This document shows, piece by piece, positions 8,355 to 15,954 of a stretch of DNA of 64,000 nt. The notes under the pieces are model-generated. The model was given only the letters and a program-made list of their open reading frames with translations, did no database searches and was not told the origin of the DNA. The first letter of the stretch is position 1. Each line of letters begins with the position of its first letter. The position numbers and the translations under genes were made by a program. This stretch comes from Neorhizobium sp. UBA3556. GTDB lineage: Bacteria > Pseudomonadota > Alphaproteobacteria > Rhizobiales > Rhizobiaceae. Location: contig DFNX01000016.1 in the NCBI GenBank assembly GCA_002376235.1, positions 806,001 through 870,000 on the forward strand, read 5' to 3'.

Positions 8355-8563
8355 GCGGCACCTTTTAGACCGGAATGAATGCGGAGTTGCGAGAAACGCC
8401 AACACGCGAAACAATTAACCGGAAACAACACTTCCGATGATCTTACGGCGCCGCCAGATTAACGCTCTAACCCTGCCTGGAGCTTACCAGTCCGTTTCGA
8501 ATCATCATTTAAAATCAGTGTAGCTAGACCACTTCGAGCTTCCACCCCCTCCCCCCATTATTT

Positions 8564-8711
8564 CCGTGGGTTAAGCTCTCTCATGGTTCGTATCGGAGAT
8601 CAGCGGAGATGGGTAAATGACTCTGCCGCCTACACTTTTCGGCAGTGTCCACAGGCGGGAGTTTTCTGAGGATACATCCATCTCACCATGAGGAGACATC
8701 GTCCCGACGCG
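8564..8711. ncRNA. Candidate structured RNA with a long rod fold (6S RNA-like)
   Basis: The stretch pairs with itself in nested order. Outer stem CCGT..GGG (8564-8570) with CCC/ACG around 8703-8709; CTC-T-CTCATGGT (8576-8587) with ACCATGAG-GAG (8685-8695); GAGATGG (8606-8612) with CCATCTC (8678-8684); ACTC (8620-8623) with GAGT (8659-8662); CCGCCT (8626-8631) with AGGCGG (8653-8658); and ACACT (8632-8636) with AGTGT (8644-8648) around loop TTTCGGC. A large asymmetric bubble sits in the middle (8613-8619 against 8663-8677). A rod of about 150 bases with a central bubble is the shape of 6S RNA, which blocks RNA polymerase. The identity, ends and strand are not proven; a rod folds on either strand. 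Confidence 0.4.
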
Positions 8712-8741
8712 GCACGAAAAAGTTAATGACGAATACGAATC

Positions 8742-8767
8742 GGCCTCCCATGCGAACATGGGAGGCC
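8742..8767 (-). terminator. Strong hairpin downstream of the UbiK-like gene
   Basis: An 11-base perfect inverted repeat, GGCCTCCCATG at 8742-8752 and CATGGGAGGCC at 8757-8767. Read on the minus strand the loop is TTCG, a stabilising tetraloop. It lies 32 bases past the stop of the minus-strand gene, so termination is the likely role, although no T-tract follows. Confidence 0.6.
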
Positions 8768-8799
8768 GAATGATTCCTGCGAAATGCGGGGAGCGTTGA

Positions 8800-9060
8800 T
8801 CAGCCCTGCTGGGAGCCGAGCTTGGCTTCGAGAGCTTCGATACGCGCCTTCAGCGCATCGTTCTCGTCACGTGCGCGCGCAGCCATCTCCCGCACAGCTT
8901 CGAATTCCTCGCGCTTTACCACATCCATGCTGTTGAGAAACCGGTCGGCCTGCGCATGGAAGGCAGTTTCCATCTCCTTGCGCACGCCCTGCGCAGCGCC
9001 GGCAGCGTCAGTCATGATCTTGGCGAAGTCGTCAAAAATGCGGTTGGTTCCGGTCGACAT
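8800..9060 (-). CDS. UbiK-like accessory factor (BMFP domain)
   Basis: An 86-residue protein of the BMFP/UbiK family: an N-terminal amphipathic helix region (RIFDDFAKIMTDAAGAAQGV) and a C-terminal coiled coil (FEAVREMAARARDENDALKARIEALEAKL). The start at 9060 has AGGAG eight bases upstream; the longer frame to 9249 overlaps the divergent promoter of lgt. In enterobacteria UbiK (YqiC) supports ubiquinone synthesis, and Brucella BMFP has membrane-fusing activity in vitro. Association with quinone synthesis here is inferred from the family only. It is divergent from lgt. Confidence 0.85.
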   Translation of the reverse strand: MSTGTNRIFDDFAKIMTDAAGAAQGVRKEMETAFHAQADRFLNSMDVVKREEFEAVREMAARARDENDALKARIEALEAKLGSQQG

Positions 9061-9248
9061 GTCGTCATCTCCTTGAAGCCGGCGGAAATGCCCCGGCATA
9101 TCATCAATCCATGACAAGGAAGTAGGGCCAGCAGCGATCCGTTGCAAGCTCCATCCACTACTGTGGTAACTGGTTGCGCGATTCCGGCTTGACCGCCACT
9201 TTTGGTAAGGCCATGTTCCGCCGACGTCGGTTACACCGGGAACAAACA

Positions 9249-10100
9249 TTGTACGAAGCTCTTAATCTTCTTGCCATTCTGCCGTTTCCTAACATCGATC
9301 CGGTGGCATTTTCCATCGGGCCTCTTTCCGTACACTGGTACGGGCTGGCCTATGTTGCCGGCATTATGATCGGCTGGTTTTATGCCCGCAAACTGATCGA
9401 CAGGCCGACGCTCTGGAAGGGCGACACCGCCCCGATGACCAAGACGCATCTGGATGATTTTCTGGTCTGGATCGCTGTCGGCATCGTCGTCGGTGGCCGC
9501 ACCGGCTATATTCTGTTTTATGACCTGGCGCCGATGCTGGAAGACCCGGTCCGTATCATAGAGATCTGGAATGGCGGCATGTCCTTCCACGGCGGCCTTA
9601 TGGGCGCGATCGTGGCGATGATCCTTTTTGCGCGCAAGAACGCAATCCCTGTCTGGAGCATGTTCGACATCATCGCCGCCGTCGTGCCGATCGGCCTGTT
9701 CTTCGGCCGTATCGCCAATTTCATCAATGGCGAACTTTGGGGAAGGCTGAGTTCTGCGCCCTGGGCAATCGTCTTCCCGACCGGTGGTCCCTTCGCTCGC
9801 CATCCGAGCCAGCTTTATGAAGCGGGGCTGGAGGGAGTTATCCTTCTCCTCGTGCTCGCCGCACTCATCTTCGGTATCAAGGCGTTCAAGACACCGGGTC
9901 TGATCGCCGGCATATTCGTCATGGGCTACGGTTTGTCGCGTATTTTCGTCGAATTTTTCCGCGAACCTGATGCGCAGCTCGGTTATCTTCTCGGAACGAG
10001 CTGGCTGACCATGGGCATGGTGCTTTCGCTTCCGATGGTGCTGATCGGTCTTTGGGCTGCTCTGCGGGCGCTCGTCGCAGCTCGCACTGCCGAGGCATGA
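9249..10100 (+). CDS. lgt: Prolipoprotein diacylglyceryl transferase
   Basis: Integral membrane enzyme that moves a diacylglyceryl group from phosphatidylglycerol to the lipobox cysteine of prolipoproteins, the first step of lipoprotein maturation. The sequence has about seven hydrophobic helices, the HGGLMGA segment and the Lgt signature GRIANFINGELWGR. The start is uncertain: the TTG at 9249 with GGGA seven bases upstream gives 283 residues and a family-like N-terminus before LAILPFPNIDP; an ATG at 9213 has a poorly spaced AAGG and the frame opens at 9174. At least two predicted substrates of the pathway lie nearby (13421 and 15333). Confidence 0.92.
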   Translation: MYEALNLLAILPFPNIDPVAFSIGPLSVHWYGLAYVAGIMIGWFYARKLIDRPTLWKGDTAPMTKTHLDDFLVWIAVGIVVGGRTGYILFYDLAPMLEDPVRIIEIWNGGMSFHGGLMGAIVAMILFARKNAIPVWSMFDIIAAVVPIGLFFGRIANFINGELWGRLSSAPWAIVFPTGGPFARHPSQLYEAGLEGVILLLVLAALIFGIKAFKTPGLIAGIFVMGYGLSRIFVEFFREPDAQLGYLLGTSWLTMGMVLSLPMVLIGLWAALRALVAARTAEA

Positions 10101-10115
10101 AGGATCAGGTCGGCC

Positions 10116-11228
10116 ATGAGCACGTCCGAAACCACTCCCCTGGCCGACAAGATCAAGAATCTTATCCGCACCAACGGCCCGATTACAGTTACTGATTATT
10201 TTGCTCTTTGCCTCGCTGATCCGGAATACGGCTATTATCGCACCCGTGAACCGTTCGGCCGCCACGGCGACTTCATCACCGCGCCGGAAATCAGCCAGCT
10301 CTTCGGCGAGATGATCGGCATTTTCATGGTCCATGCCTGGCAACAGCACGGAACACCGGAAAATGTCCGCCTCGTCGAGATAGGGCCTGGCCGCGGCACG
10401 ATGATGGCCGATATGCTGCGTGTCATCAAACGGATCTCCCCTTCGTTGTTCGAGCGGATGTCTGTACATCTCGTGGAAACCAGCGAGCGCCTTCGCGGCG
10501 TGCAACGCATCACGCTCGAAGCCTATTCGACACTGATCAACTGGCACGACAGTTTTGAAGACGTGCCTGAAGGTTTCTGCCTGATCGCCGCCAACGAACT
10601 GTTCGATGCCATCCCGATCCGCCAGTTCATCAAGACGCCAATAGGTTTTCGCGAGAGGCTGATCGGCCTCGGTATCGATGACGAACTCGCATTCGCGGCA
10701 GGTATCGCAACCGTTGATCCGGCCCTCCTTCCCGATCATACAGGGACTGTTCCGGACGGCACCATCTTCGAAGTCGCCCCGGCCAGACAGGCTGTCATGC
10801 AGACGCTGTGCGAACGCCTGCGCCAACATGGCGGCACCGCTCTGATCATTGACTACGGCCATATGGTCTCCGGTTTCGGCGACACGCTGCAAGCCGTGAT
10901 GAACCATGAATTCGACCCGCCATTCGCCCATCCCGGCGAAGCGGATCTCACCAGCCATGTGGATTTCGAGGATCTCGCAAAGGTGGCCCTGGCAAGCGGC
11001 GTCCACCTGAATGGCGGGCTGCGTCAGGGCGAATTCCTCTACGGCCTCGGCCTCACCGAACGTGCCACCGCCCTTGCCCGTGACAAGGATCCTTCAGAAC
11101 AACGCCTCATCGGCGCAGCAGTCGATCGTCTGGCAGGAGAAGGTGCGGGCAAGATGGGCGAACTCTTCAAGGTCATCGCCGTTTCGAGCCCCGCCGTAAA
11201 GCTCATGCCATTCCGCTCGATCGATTGA
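10116..11228 (+). CDS. SAM-dependent methyltransferase, MidA/NDUFAF7 family
   Basis: A 370-residue class I methyltransferase of the MidA (DUF185) family. The SAM motif VEIGPGRGTMMADMLR is near residue 87, and the substrate segment ANELFDAIPIRQF follows near residue 163. The eukaryotic homologue NDUFAF7 methylates an arginine of a complex I subunit during assembly; in alphaproteobacteria, which have the same type of complex I, an equivalent role is plausible but inferred. It follows lgt by 15 bases, suggesting co-transcription, and is followed by pgeF after a 108-base gap with an inverted repeat. Confidence 0.88.
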   Translation: MSTSETTPLADKIKNLIRTNGPITVTDYFALCLADPEYGYYRTREPFGRHGDFITAPEISQLFGEMIGIFMVHAWQQHGTPENVRLVEIGPGRGTMMADMLRVIKRISPSLFERMSVHLVETSERLRGVQRITLEAYSTLINWHDSFEDVPEGFCLIAANELFDAIPIRQFIKTPIGFRERLIGLGIDDELAFAAGIATVDPALLPDHTGTVPDGTIFEVAPARQAVMQTLCERLRQHGGTALIIDYGHMVSGFGDTLQAVMNHEFDPPFAHPGEADLTSHVDFEDLAKVALASGVHLNGGLRQGEFLYGLGLTERATALARDKDPSEQRLIGAAVDRLAGEGAGKMGELFKVIAVSSPAVKLMPFRSID

Positions 11229-11250
11229 TCCTTGGCCGAACCGCATTGAC

Positions 11251-11275
11251 AGATTGGCGTATATTGCGCCAATCT
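11251..11275. promoter_or_regulatory. Perfect 9-base inverted repeat upstream of pgeF
   Basis: AGATTGGCG at 11251-11259 and CGCCAATCT at 11267-11275 with the 7-base centre TATATTG. It starts at the last base of a TTGACA hexamer at 11246-11251, which would be a good -35 box, although no -10 is clear 17 bases on. It may be an operator for pgeF or a terminator hairpin of the upstream operon; no T-tract follows, which slightly favours an operator. Confidence 0.4.
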
Positions 11276-11336
11276 CGCTCGCGAAAGCAGCGGCAGTCGC
11301 GAGCATTACCTTGTAAAATCAACAGGATGGACGCAT

Positions 11337-12134
11337 ATGCCGAATAACAACCTGCCTTTGCCGATCGAAAGCGAATTGCTGCGCGAACGAGCAGGTGCAC
11401 GCATCCGGCATGGCTTTTTCACTCGCAAAGGCGGTGTTTCCGAAGGCATTTACGCAGGATTGAATGTCGGCATCGGTTCCGATGACGACCGCGACAGGGT
11501 GATCGAGAATCGCGCCCGTGTTGCCGCATGGTTCGATCTACCGCTGGAGCGGCTGGCAACGGTCCATCAGGTCCATTCACCCGATGTCGTGATCGTCGAC
11601 GAACAATCCGCAGCAAGCGAACGTCCGAAGGCCGACGCGATGGTGACGAATGTGCCGGGCATCGTGCTCGGCGTCCTTTCCGCCGATTGCGGTCCGATCC
11701 TGTTTGCGGATGCGGAGGCCGGCGTCATCGGTGCAGCCCATGCCGGATGGAAAGGCGCGCTCCACGGCGTGCTCGAAAACACGATCGAGGCCATGGTCTC
11801 TCTCGGTGCGGATCGCGCCCGCATCACCGCCGTACTCGGCCCCTCCATCGGCCCGAAAAGCTATGAAGTGGGACCGGAATTCGCCTCCAACTTCCAAGCG
11901 ATGGATCCGGCCAATGAGATCTTCTTCACACCGTCGGTCAATCAGCATCATGCCATGTTCGACCTGCCTGCGCTGACCATCAAGCGACTGACCGGTGCCG
12001 GCGTGCACGCCGAAAACCTGAACCTCGACACTTATCCCGATACCGAACGTTTCTTTTCCTATCGACGTACCACGCACGCAAAAGAGCCGGATTACGGCCG
12101 CCAGATTTCAGCAATTGCGATCCGGGAGGATTGA
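11337..12134 (+). CDS. pgeF: Peptidoglycan editing factor, laccase-domain (YfiH family)
   Basis: A 265-residue multicopper-polyphenol-oxidase/laccase-domain protein. The metal-binding residues of the family are present: histidine in HQVHSPDV, cysteine in LSADCGPILF and histidine in AHAGWKG. The family removes wrongly incorporated amino acids from peptidoglycan precursors (PgeF in E. coli) and members show purine nucleoside phosphorylase or adenosine deaminase activity. The start MPNNNLPLPIE is preceded by AGGA. Its stop (12132-12134) is one base before the ATG of the next gene, so the two are probably one operon. Confidence 0.9.
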   Translation: MPNNNLPLPIESELLRERAGARIRHGFFTRKGGVSEGIYAGLNVGIGSDDDRDRVIENRARVAAWFDLPLERLATVHQVHSPDVVIVDEQSAASERPKADAMVTNVPGIVLGVLSADCGPILFADAEAGVIGAAHAGWKGALHGVLENTIEAMVSLGADRARITAVLGPSIGPKSYEVGPEFASNFQAMDPANEIFFTPSVNQHHAMFDLPALTIKRLTGAGVHAENLNLDTYPDTERFFSYRRTTHAKEPDYGRQISAIAIRED

Positions 12135-12135
12135 A

Positions 12136-13287
12136 ATGGCCTTGCACTTCGAACGCGATGAATATTCCGCTCGCCTGAACCGCCTCCTGGCAGAAATGCA
12201 GGAGCAAAAACTCGATGCCATGCTGCTCTTCGCCCAGGAAAGCATGTATTGGCTAACCGGCTACGATACGTTCGGCTACTGCTTTTTCCAGACGCTGATT
12301 GTCAAGGCAGACGGCTCGATGACCTTGCTGACCCGCTCTGCGGACCTGCGGCAGGCACGCCAGACCTCGATCATAGAAAATATCGTCATCTGGGTGGATC
12401 GGGTGAACGCGGATCCGACACTCGACCTGAAAAACCTTCTGAGCGACATGGATCTGCTCGGCGCAAGGATCGGTATAGAGTACGATACCCATGGCATGAC
12501 CGGCCGGGCCGCGCGCCTGCTCGACCACCAGCTCACCACGTTCGGTCAGTTGATCGACGCTTCCTATCTTGTCGGCGGCCTTCGCCTCATCAAGAGCCCG
12601 GCCGAAATCGCCTACGCAAGGCATGCCGCCGAACTGGCGGACGACGCTCTGGATGCAGCCCTTCCGCTGATCAAGGCGGGCGGTGATGAGGCAGACATTC
12701 TCGCAGCCATGCAAGGCGCAGTTTTTTCGGGCGGCGGCGATTACCCGGCCAACGAATTCATCATCGGCTCGGGAGAGGACGCGCTTTTGTGCCGATACAA
12801 GGCCGGCCGCCGCAAGCTGGACGCCAATGACCAGCTGACGCTCGAATGGGCCGGCGCTTCCGCCCATTATCACGCCGCGATGATGCGCACCGTGGTGACA
12901 GGTGAACCGTCGCTGCGCCATCGCGAGCTTTACAAGGCCTGCCTGGAAACCATTCAGGCGATCGAAGAGGTTCTCCGCCCCGGCCACACTTTCGGCGACG
13001 TGTTCGACACCCATGCCCGCATCCTCGATGAACGCGGCCTGTCGCGGCACCGATTGAATGCCTGCGGCTACTCGCTGGGCGCACGTTTCTCGCCGTCCTG
13101 GATGGAGCAGCAAATGTTCCATGTCGGCAATCCGCAGGAGATCCTGCCCAATATGACGCTGTTCGTCCACATGATCATCATGGATTCCGACAGCGGCACG
13201 GCGATGACCCTCGGCCATACTTATCTGACCACAGACGCTGCGCCCGAACCGCTCTCCCGCCGAGGTCTTGACCTCATCGTTTGCTGA
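12136..13287 (+). CDS. M24-fold (Xaa-Pro peptidase / creatinase-like) protein without the canonical metal ligands
   Basis: A 383-residue protein with the two-domain layout of the M24B family: a creatinase N-terminal domain (about 1-160) and a pita-bread C-terminal domain. The start at 12136 follows GGGAGG at 12124-12129. Where metallopeptidases have a D-x-G...S-D-x-T-R segment, this protein reads LEWAGASAHYHAAMMRTV; where they have GHGIG it reads GYSLG; the final glutamate motifs are also not recognisable. Creatinase and some relatives use this fold without metal. I therefore call a metal-independent hydrolase or non-enzyme more likely than a prolidase. It is coupled to pgeF. Confidence 0.75.
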   Translation: MALHFERDEYSARLNRLLAEMQEQKLDAMLLFAQESMYWLTGYDTFGYCFFQTLIVKADGSMTLLTRSADLRQARQTSIIENIVIWVDRVNADPTLDLKNLLSDMDLLGARIGIEYDTHGMTGRAARLLDHQLTTFGQLIDASYLVGGLRLIKSPAEIAYARHAAELADDALDAALPLIKAGGDEADILAAMQGAVFSGGGDYPANEFIIGSGEDALLCRYKAGRRKLDANDQLTLEWAGASAHYHAAMMRTVVTGEPSLRHRELYKACLETIQAIEEVLRPGHTFGDVFDTHARILDERGLSRHRLNACGYSLGARFSPSWMEQQMFHVGNPQEILPNMTLFVHMIIMDSDSGTAMTLGHTYLTTDAAPEPLSRRGLDLIVC

Positions 13288-13321
13288 CCGCGCCAGATCC
13301 CGCAATTGACACACCTGAAAC

Positions 13322-13348
13322 CCCGCCTCTAAATTCGCTTGAGGCGGG
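13322..13348 (+). terminator. Hairpin after the M24-fold gene
   Basis: CCCGCCTC (13322-13329) and GAGGCGGG (13341-13348) form an 8-base stem with an 11-base loop, 35 bases past the stop. No T-tract follows, so its termination strength is uncertain. A repeat element begins six bases later. Confidence 0.5.
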
Positions 13349-13353
13349 TATCA

Positions 13354-13400
13354 GAGCAATTCCAGCAAAAGTGGGAACCGGTTTTGCGTCCGGAATTGCG
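13354..13400 (+). repeat. RIME-like half element, copy A
   Basis: A 47-base palindromic unit beginning GAGCAATTCCAGC and ending TCCGGAATTGCG, so its two ends are inverted relative to each other (GCAATTCC / GGAATTGC). Nearly identical copies stand at 28090-28136 (inverted, one mismatch) and 30802-30848 (two mismatches). The unit matches my recollection of the rhizobial intergenic mosaic elements (RIMEs). It is intergenic, just upstream of a lipoprotein gene, and could form a hairpin in the transcript. Confidence 0.8.
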
Positions 13401-13420
13401 TACTCAAAAGAGGTGATTGG

Positions 13421-14158
13421 GTGAGGCGATCGGGATCATGGAGTATCGCTGCGCTTCTTGCCATTACGCTTGGACTTTCTGCCTGCAATACCACCGACGC
13501 CCTGACGCCTCAGGTCGATGTCGGCGGCGGTACTGAACGCTCGTCATCGCGAGTGACCCAGGACGATACCGACCGCATGGCTGGCAATTACTCGCAACCC
13601 ATCCGGTCTGAGCCTCTCGGCCCGACGGCAAGTGCCAACCCGCCGCCCAACACGCTGGAGGCCCAGGCGGATGCGCTGGACAGCGGCAGCACAGTCTCCC
13701 CGTCCTCCTCCGGGCCACCACCGGACTGGCAGGGACAGGACACGTCACAAGTCCCCTCAACTCAGGCATCGCCATCACCCGTAGCCGGTGGAGACACCAT
13801 CCGCTTTCTGCCGATCATCGGCGCACCGGTCGAGGCGGTCACGCCACTCTCCCGTCAGCTGGCCGTCGCGGCACGGTCGAGCGGCCTGACGATCCGCCCC
13901 TCGGGGGACGTGAGCACAGAACATATCCTCAAGGGCTATTTTTCTGCGCTCACAGACGACGGCAAAGTGACGATCGTGTATGTCTGGGATGTGCTCGACA
14001 ATGCCGGCGAGCGCCTCCACCGCATGCAAGGGCAGGAGACATTGCCGGCCAAGGGTGACGATCCATGGGCGGCAATTCCACCTTCTGTCATGCAGACGGT
14101 TGCGGACAAGACGATAAGCGGGTATCTCGCGTGGCGAGAGCAGGCTCCAAGGCTGTGA
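13421..14158 (+). CDS. Predicted lipoprotein, unknown function
   Basis: A 245-residue protein starting at a GTG with AGGTG nearby. It has a basic N-terminus, a hydrophobic core and the lipobox LSAC with the modified cysteine at residue 22, so it should be lipidated and anchored in a membrane. A long low-complexity region rich in Ser, Pro, Gly, Gln and Thr follows (about 30-125), then a compact C-terminal domain (about 130-245) containing RFLPIIGAPVEAVTPLSRQLAVAAR. The linker suggests a domain held away from the membrane. I do not recognise the C-terminal domain. Confidence 0.8.
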   Translation: MRRSGSWSIAALLAITLGLSACNTTDALTPQVDVGGGTERSSSRVTQDDTDRMAGNYSQPIRSEPLGPTASANPPPNTLEAQADALDSGSTVSPSSSGPPPDWQGQDTSQVPSTQASPSPVAGGDTIRFLPIIGAPVEAVTPLSRQLAVAARSSGLTIRPSGDVSTEHILKGYFSALTDDGKVTIVYVWDVLDNAGERLHRMQGQETLPAKGDDPWAAIPPSVMQTVADKTISGYLAWREQAPRL

Positions 14159-14287
14159 ATGGTGGCTATTTCGGCCTTCAAGTCATAGTTCGTTCACAAA
14201 ATTGCGTGTGCATTTGGAAAACGCTCTTGCATTCGAAGGCAGCGGCGGTAAAAGGCCCACATCCAGCTTCAATACAGGCGGACCGAA

Positions 14288-15220
14288 ATGAAGGTTTTCG
14301 CAGGCAATTCGAACCGGCATCTCGCCGATGCGATCTGCAGCTATCTCAATGTCCCAGTCGGAAAAGCCAGCGTAAGGCGTTTTGCAGACCAGGAAATCTT
14401 CGTAGAAATTCAGGAAAACGTGCGCGGTGAGGATGTCTTCGTCATCCAGTCCACGTCGTTCCCGACCAACGATCATTTGATGGAATTGCTCATCATGATC
14501 GATGCGTTCCGGCGAGCGTCCGCACGGCGCATCACCGCGGTGCTGCCCTATTTCGGTTATGCCAGACAGGACCGTAAGGCCGGCCCCCGCACACCGATCT
14601 CGGCCAAGCTCGTGGCCAACCTGATCACCGAGGCAGGTGCCGACCGCGTTCTGACGCTCGATCTGCATGCCGGCCAGATCCAGGGCTTCTTCGATATCCC
14701 GACCGACAACCTCTACGCCGTGCCGATCCTGGCCCGTGACGTGAAGGAAAACTACGACCTGAACAACGTCATGGTCGTCTCCCCTGACGTCGGTGGCGTG
14801 GTGCGTGCCCGTTCGCTGGCAAAGCGCCTCGATTGCCAGCTCGCCATCGTAGACAAGCGTCGCGAACGCGCCGGTGAATCGGAAGTGATGAACGTCATCG
14901 GCGACGTGACCGGCAAGGACTGTCTGCTGATCGACGACATCGTCGACTCAGGCGGCACGCTCTGCAATGCCGCCGAGGCCTTGCTGAAGAACGGCGCGAC
15001 CAGCGTCACTGCCTATATCACCCATGGCGTTCTCTCCGGCGGCGCGGTCACTCGTATCTCGTCTTCGAAGCTGAAGGAACTGGTGATCACCGACAGTATC
15101 CAGCCGACGACGGCGGTTCAGTCAGCACCGAACATTCGCGTGATCTCGACCGCGAACCTGCTTGGCGAGGCGATCAACCGCACAGCGATGGAATCCTCCG
15201 TTTCCAGCCTGTTCGACTGA
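14288..15220 (+). CDS. prs: Ribose-phosphate pyrophosphokinase
   Basis: A 310-residue enzyme that makes PRPP from ribose 5-phosphate and ATP, feeding purine, pyrimidine, histidine and tryptophan synthesis. Class I PRPP synthetase landmarks are complete: the N-terminal KVFAGNSNRHLADAI segment, the ATP flexible loop region YFGYARQDRKAGPRTPI, the metal-binding DLHAGQIQGFFDIP and the PRPP-binding loop LIDDIVDSGGTL near residue 217. The start at 14288 gives the standard length. A stem-loop lies 40 bases downstream. It is probably a single-gene unit, since its neighbours are unrelated lipoproteins. Confidence 0.96.
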   Translation: MKVFAGNSNRHLADAICSYLNVPVGKASVRRFADQEIFVEIQENVRGEDVFVIQSTSFPTNDHLMELLIMIDAFRRASARRITAVLPYFGYARQDRKAGPRTPISAKLVANLITEAGADRVLTLDLHAGQIQGFFDIPTDNLYAVPILARDVKENYDLNNVMVVSPDVGGVVRARSLAKRLDCQLAIVDKRRERAGESEVMNVIGDVTGKDCLLIDDIVDSGGTLCNAAEALLKNGATSVTAYITHGVLSGGAVTRISSSKLKELVITDSIQPTTAVQSAPNIRVISTANLLGEAINRTAMESSVSSLFD

Positions 15221-15260
15221 TCTTCTTTGATCAGCGAAACATTTTTCGAATAGTTCAACC

Positions 15261-15290
15261 GGGCCGAAAGTCGATATCGATTTTCGGCCC
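15261..15290 (+). terminator. Hairpin after prs
   Basis: GGGCCGAAA (15261-15269) and TTTCGGCCC (15282-15290) form a 9-base stem with a 12-base loop. There is no T-tract after it, so it may be a weak terminator or a mRNA-stabilising hairpin. Confidence 0.55.
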
Positions 15291-15332
15291 GATGCTTTAG
15301 ATTGACCTCAATTCAACGGGGAGGAATCACCA

Positions 15333-15854
15333 ATGTCATTCATGTCCAAGCACGCGTCCAAGCTGCCGCTTCTCCTGCTTGTACCGCTTCTCTCTGCCTG
15401 CGTAGAAGGCGGCCCGCCGTCCGGACCGGGAGGATACTATCCGCCTCCCCGTCCCGATCGTGGACCACAAATGTGCACCATGGACTACCGCCCGGTCTGC
15501 GGCGAACGTGGCGGACGTCTGGAGACTTTCGGCAACTCCTGCCAGGCCAGCGCCCGCGGCTTCCGCGTTGTCAGTTCTGGCGAATGCAGAGGCCCAGGCA
15601 GGCCGGATCGTCCTGACCGGGACCGTCCCGGTCGGCCTGACAGACCGGATTGGGATCGTCCCGGCAGACCGGATCGCCCGGATTGGGACAGACCGGGCAA
15701 TCCCGGCCGTCCGCAACCCGGCGGCATCTGCACCCGTGAATACAGACCAGTCTGCGGCCAGAACGGACGCAGGCTCCAGACATTCCCGAATGCTTGCGAG
15801 GCCCGCAATGCGGGCGCCAGCGTCATCTCATCGGGCGAATGCCGCCGGGGCTAA
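15333..15854 (+). CDS. Lipoprotein with two Kazal-type domains and a repetitive linker
   Basis: A 173-residue predicted lipoprotein: signal peptide with lipobox LSAC (C23), a Pro/Gly-rich spacer, a first Kazal-like domain (about residues 48-86, MCTMDYRPVCGERGG to SSGEC), a linker made of imperfect repeats of RPDRPDWDRPG (about 88-132), and a second Kazal-like domain (about 132-170). Each domain has only four cysteines, whereas classic Kazal inhibitors have six. Kazal domains inhibit serine proteases, but a target cannot be inferred. GGGGAGGA precedes the ATG and a clear terminator follows. The linker codons are themselves repetitive, so copy number may vary between strains. Confidence 0.85.
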   Translation: MSFMSKHASKLPLLLLVPLLSACVEGGPPSGPGGYYPPPRPDRGPQMCTMDYRPVCGERGGRLETFGNSCQASARGFRVVSSGECRGPGRPDRPDRDRPGRPDRPDWDRPGRPDRPDWDRPGNPGRPQPGGICTREYRPVCGQNGRRLQTFPNACEARNAGASVISSGECRRG

Positions 15855-15875
15855 AGTGTGAAAGACCAGATAAGA

Positions 15876-15904
15876 AACGCCGGGACACCAATCCCGGCGT
15901 TTTG
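15876..15904 (+). terminator. Intrinsic terminator of the Kazal lipoprotein gene
   Basis: ACGCCGGGA (15877-15885) and TCCCGGCGT (15892-15900) form a 9-base stem with a 6-base loop, running into TTTT at 15900-15903. Confidence 0.85.
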
Positions 15905-15954
15905 CATTCGCGGAAACCCTTGACTATGTAGGGCCATATACGAAGGAGATTCGA

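Larger units (their letters stand above)
8355..8799. other. 445-base intergenic region, structured in its right half
   Basis: No protein gene is convincing here. The first 150 bases should hold the promoter of the ybjN-proC-csaA operon. The rest contains a C-rich tract (8542-8557), the long self-complementary stretch described as a candidate RNA at 8564-8711, and a strong hairpin at 8742-8767 downstream of the UbiK-like gene. Confidence 0.6.

Noticed and set aside
9231..11006. 591-codon open frame on the minus strand
   Set aside because: It is antisense to lgt and the MidA-like gene and has no family resemblance. GC-rich third positions create long mirror frames.
15592..15715. Repeated GACCGG-type DNA units that look like a small repeat array
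   Set aside because: They encode the in-frame Pro/Asp/Arg-rich linker of the Kazal lipoprotein. There are no conserved repeat-spacer units, so this is not CRISPR.
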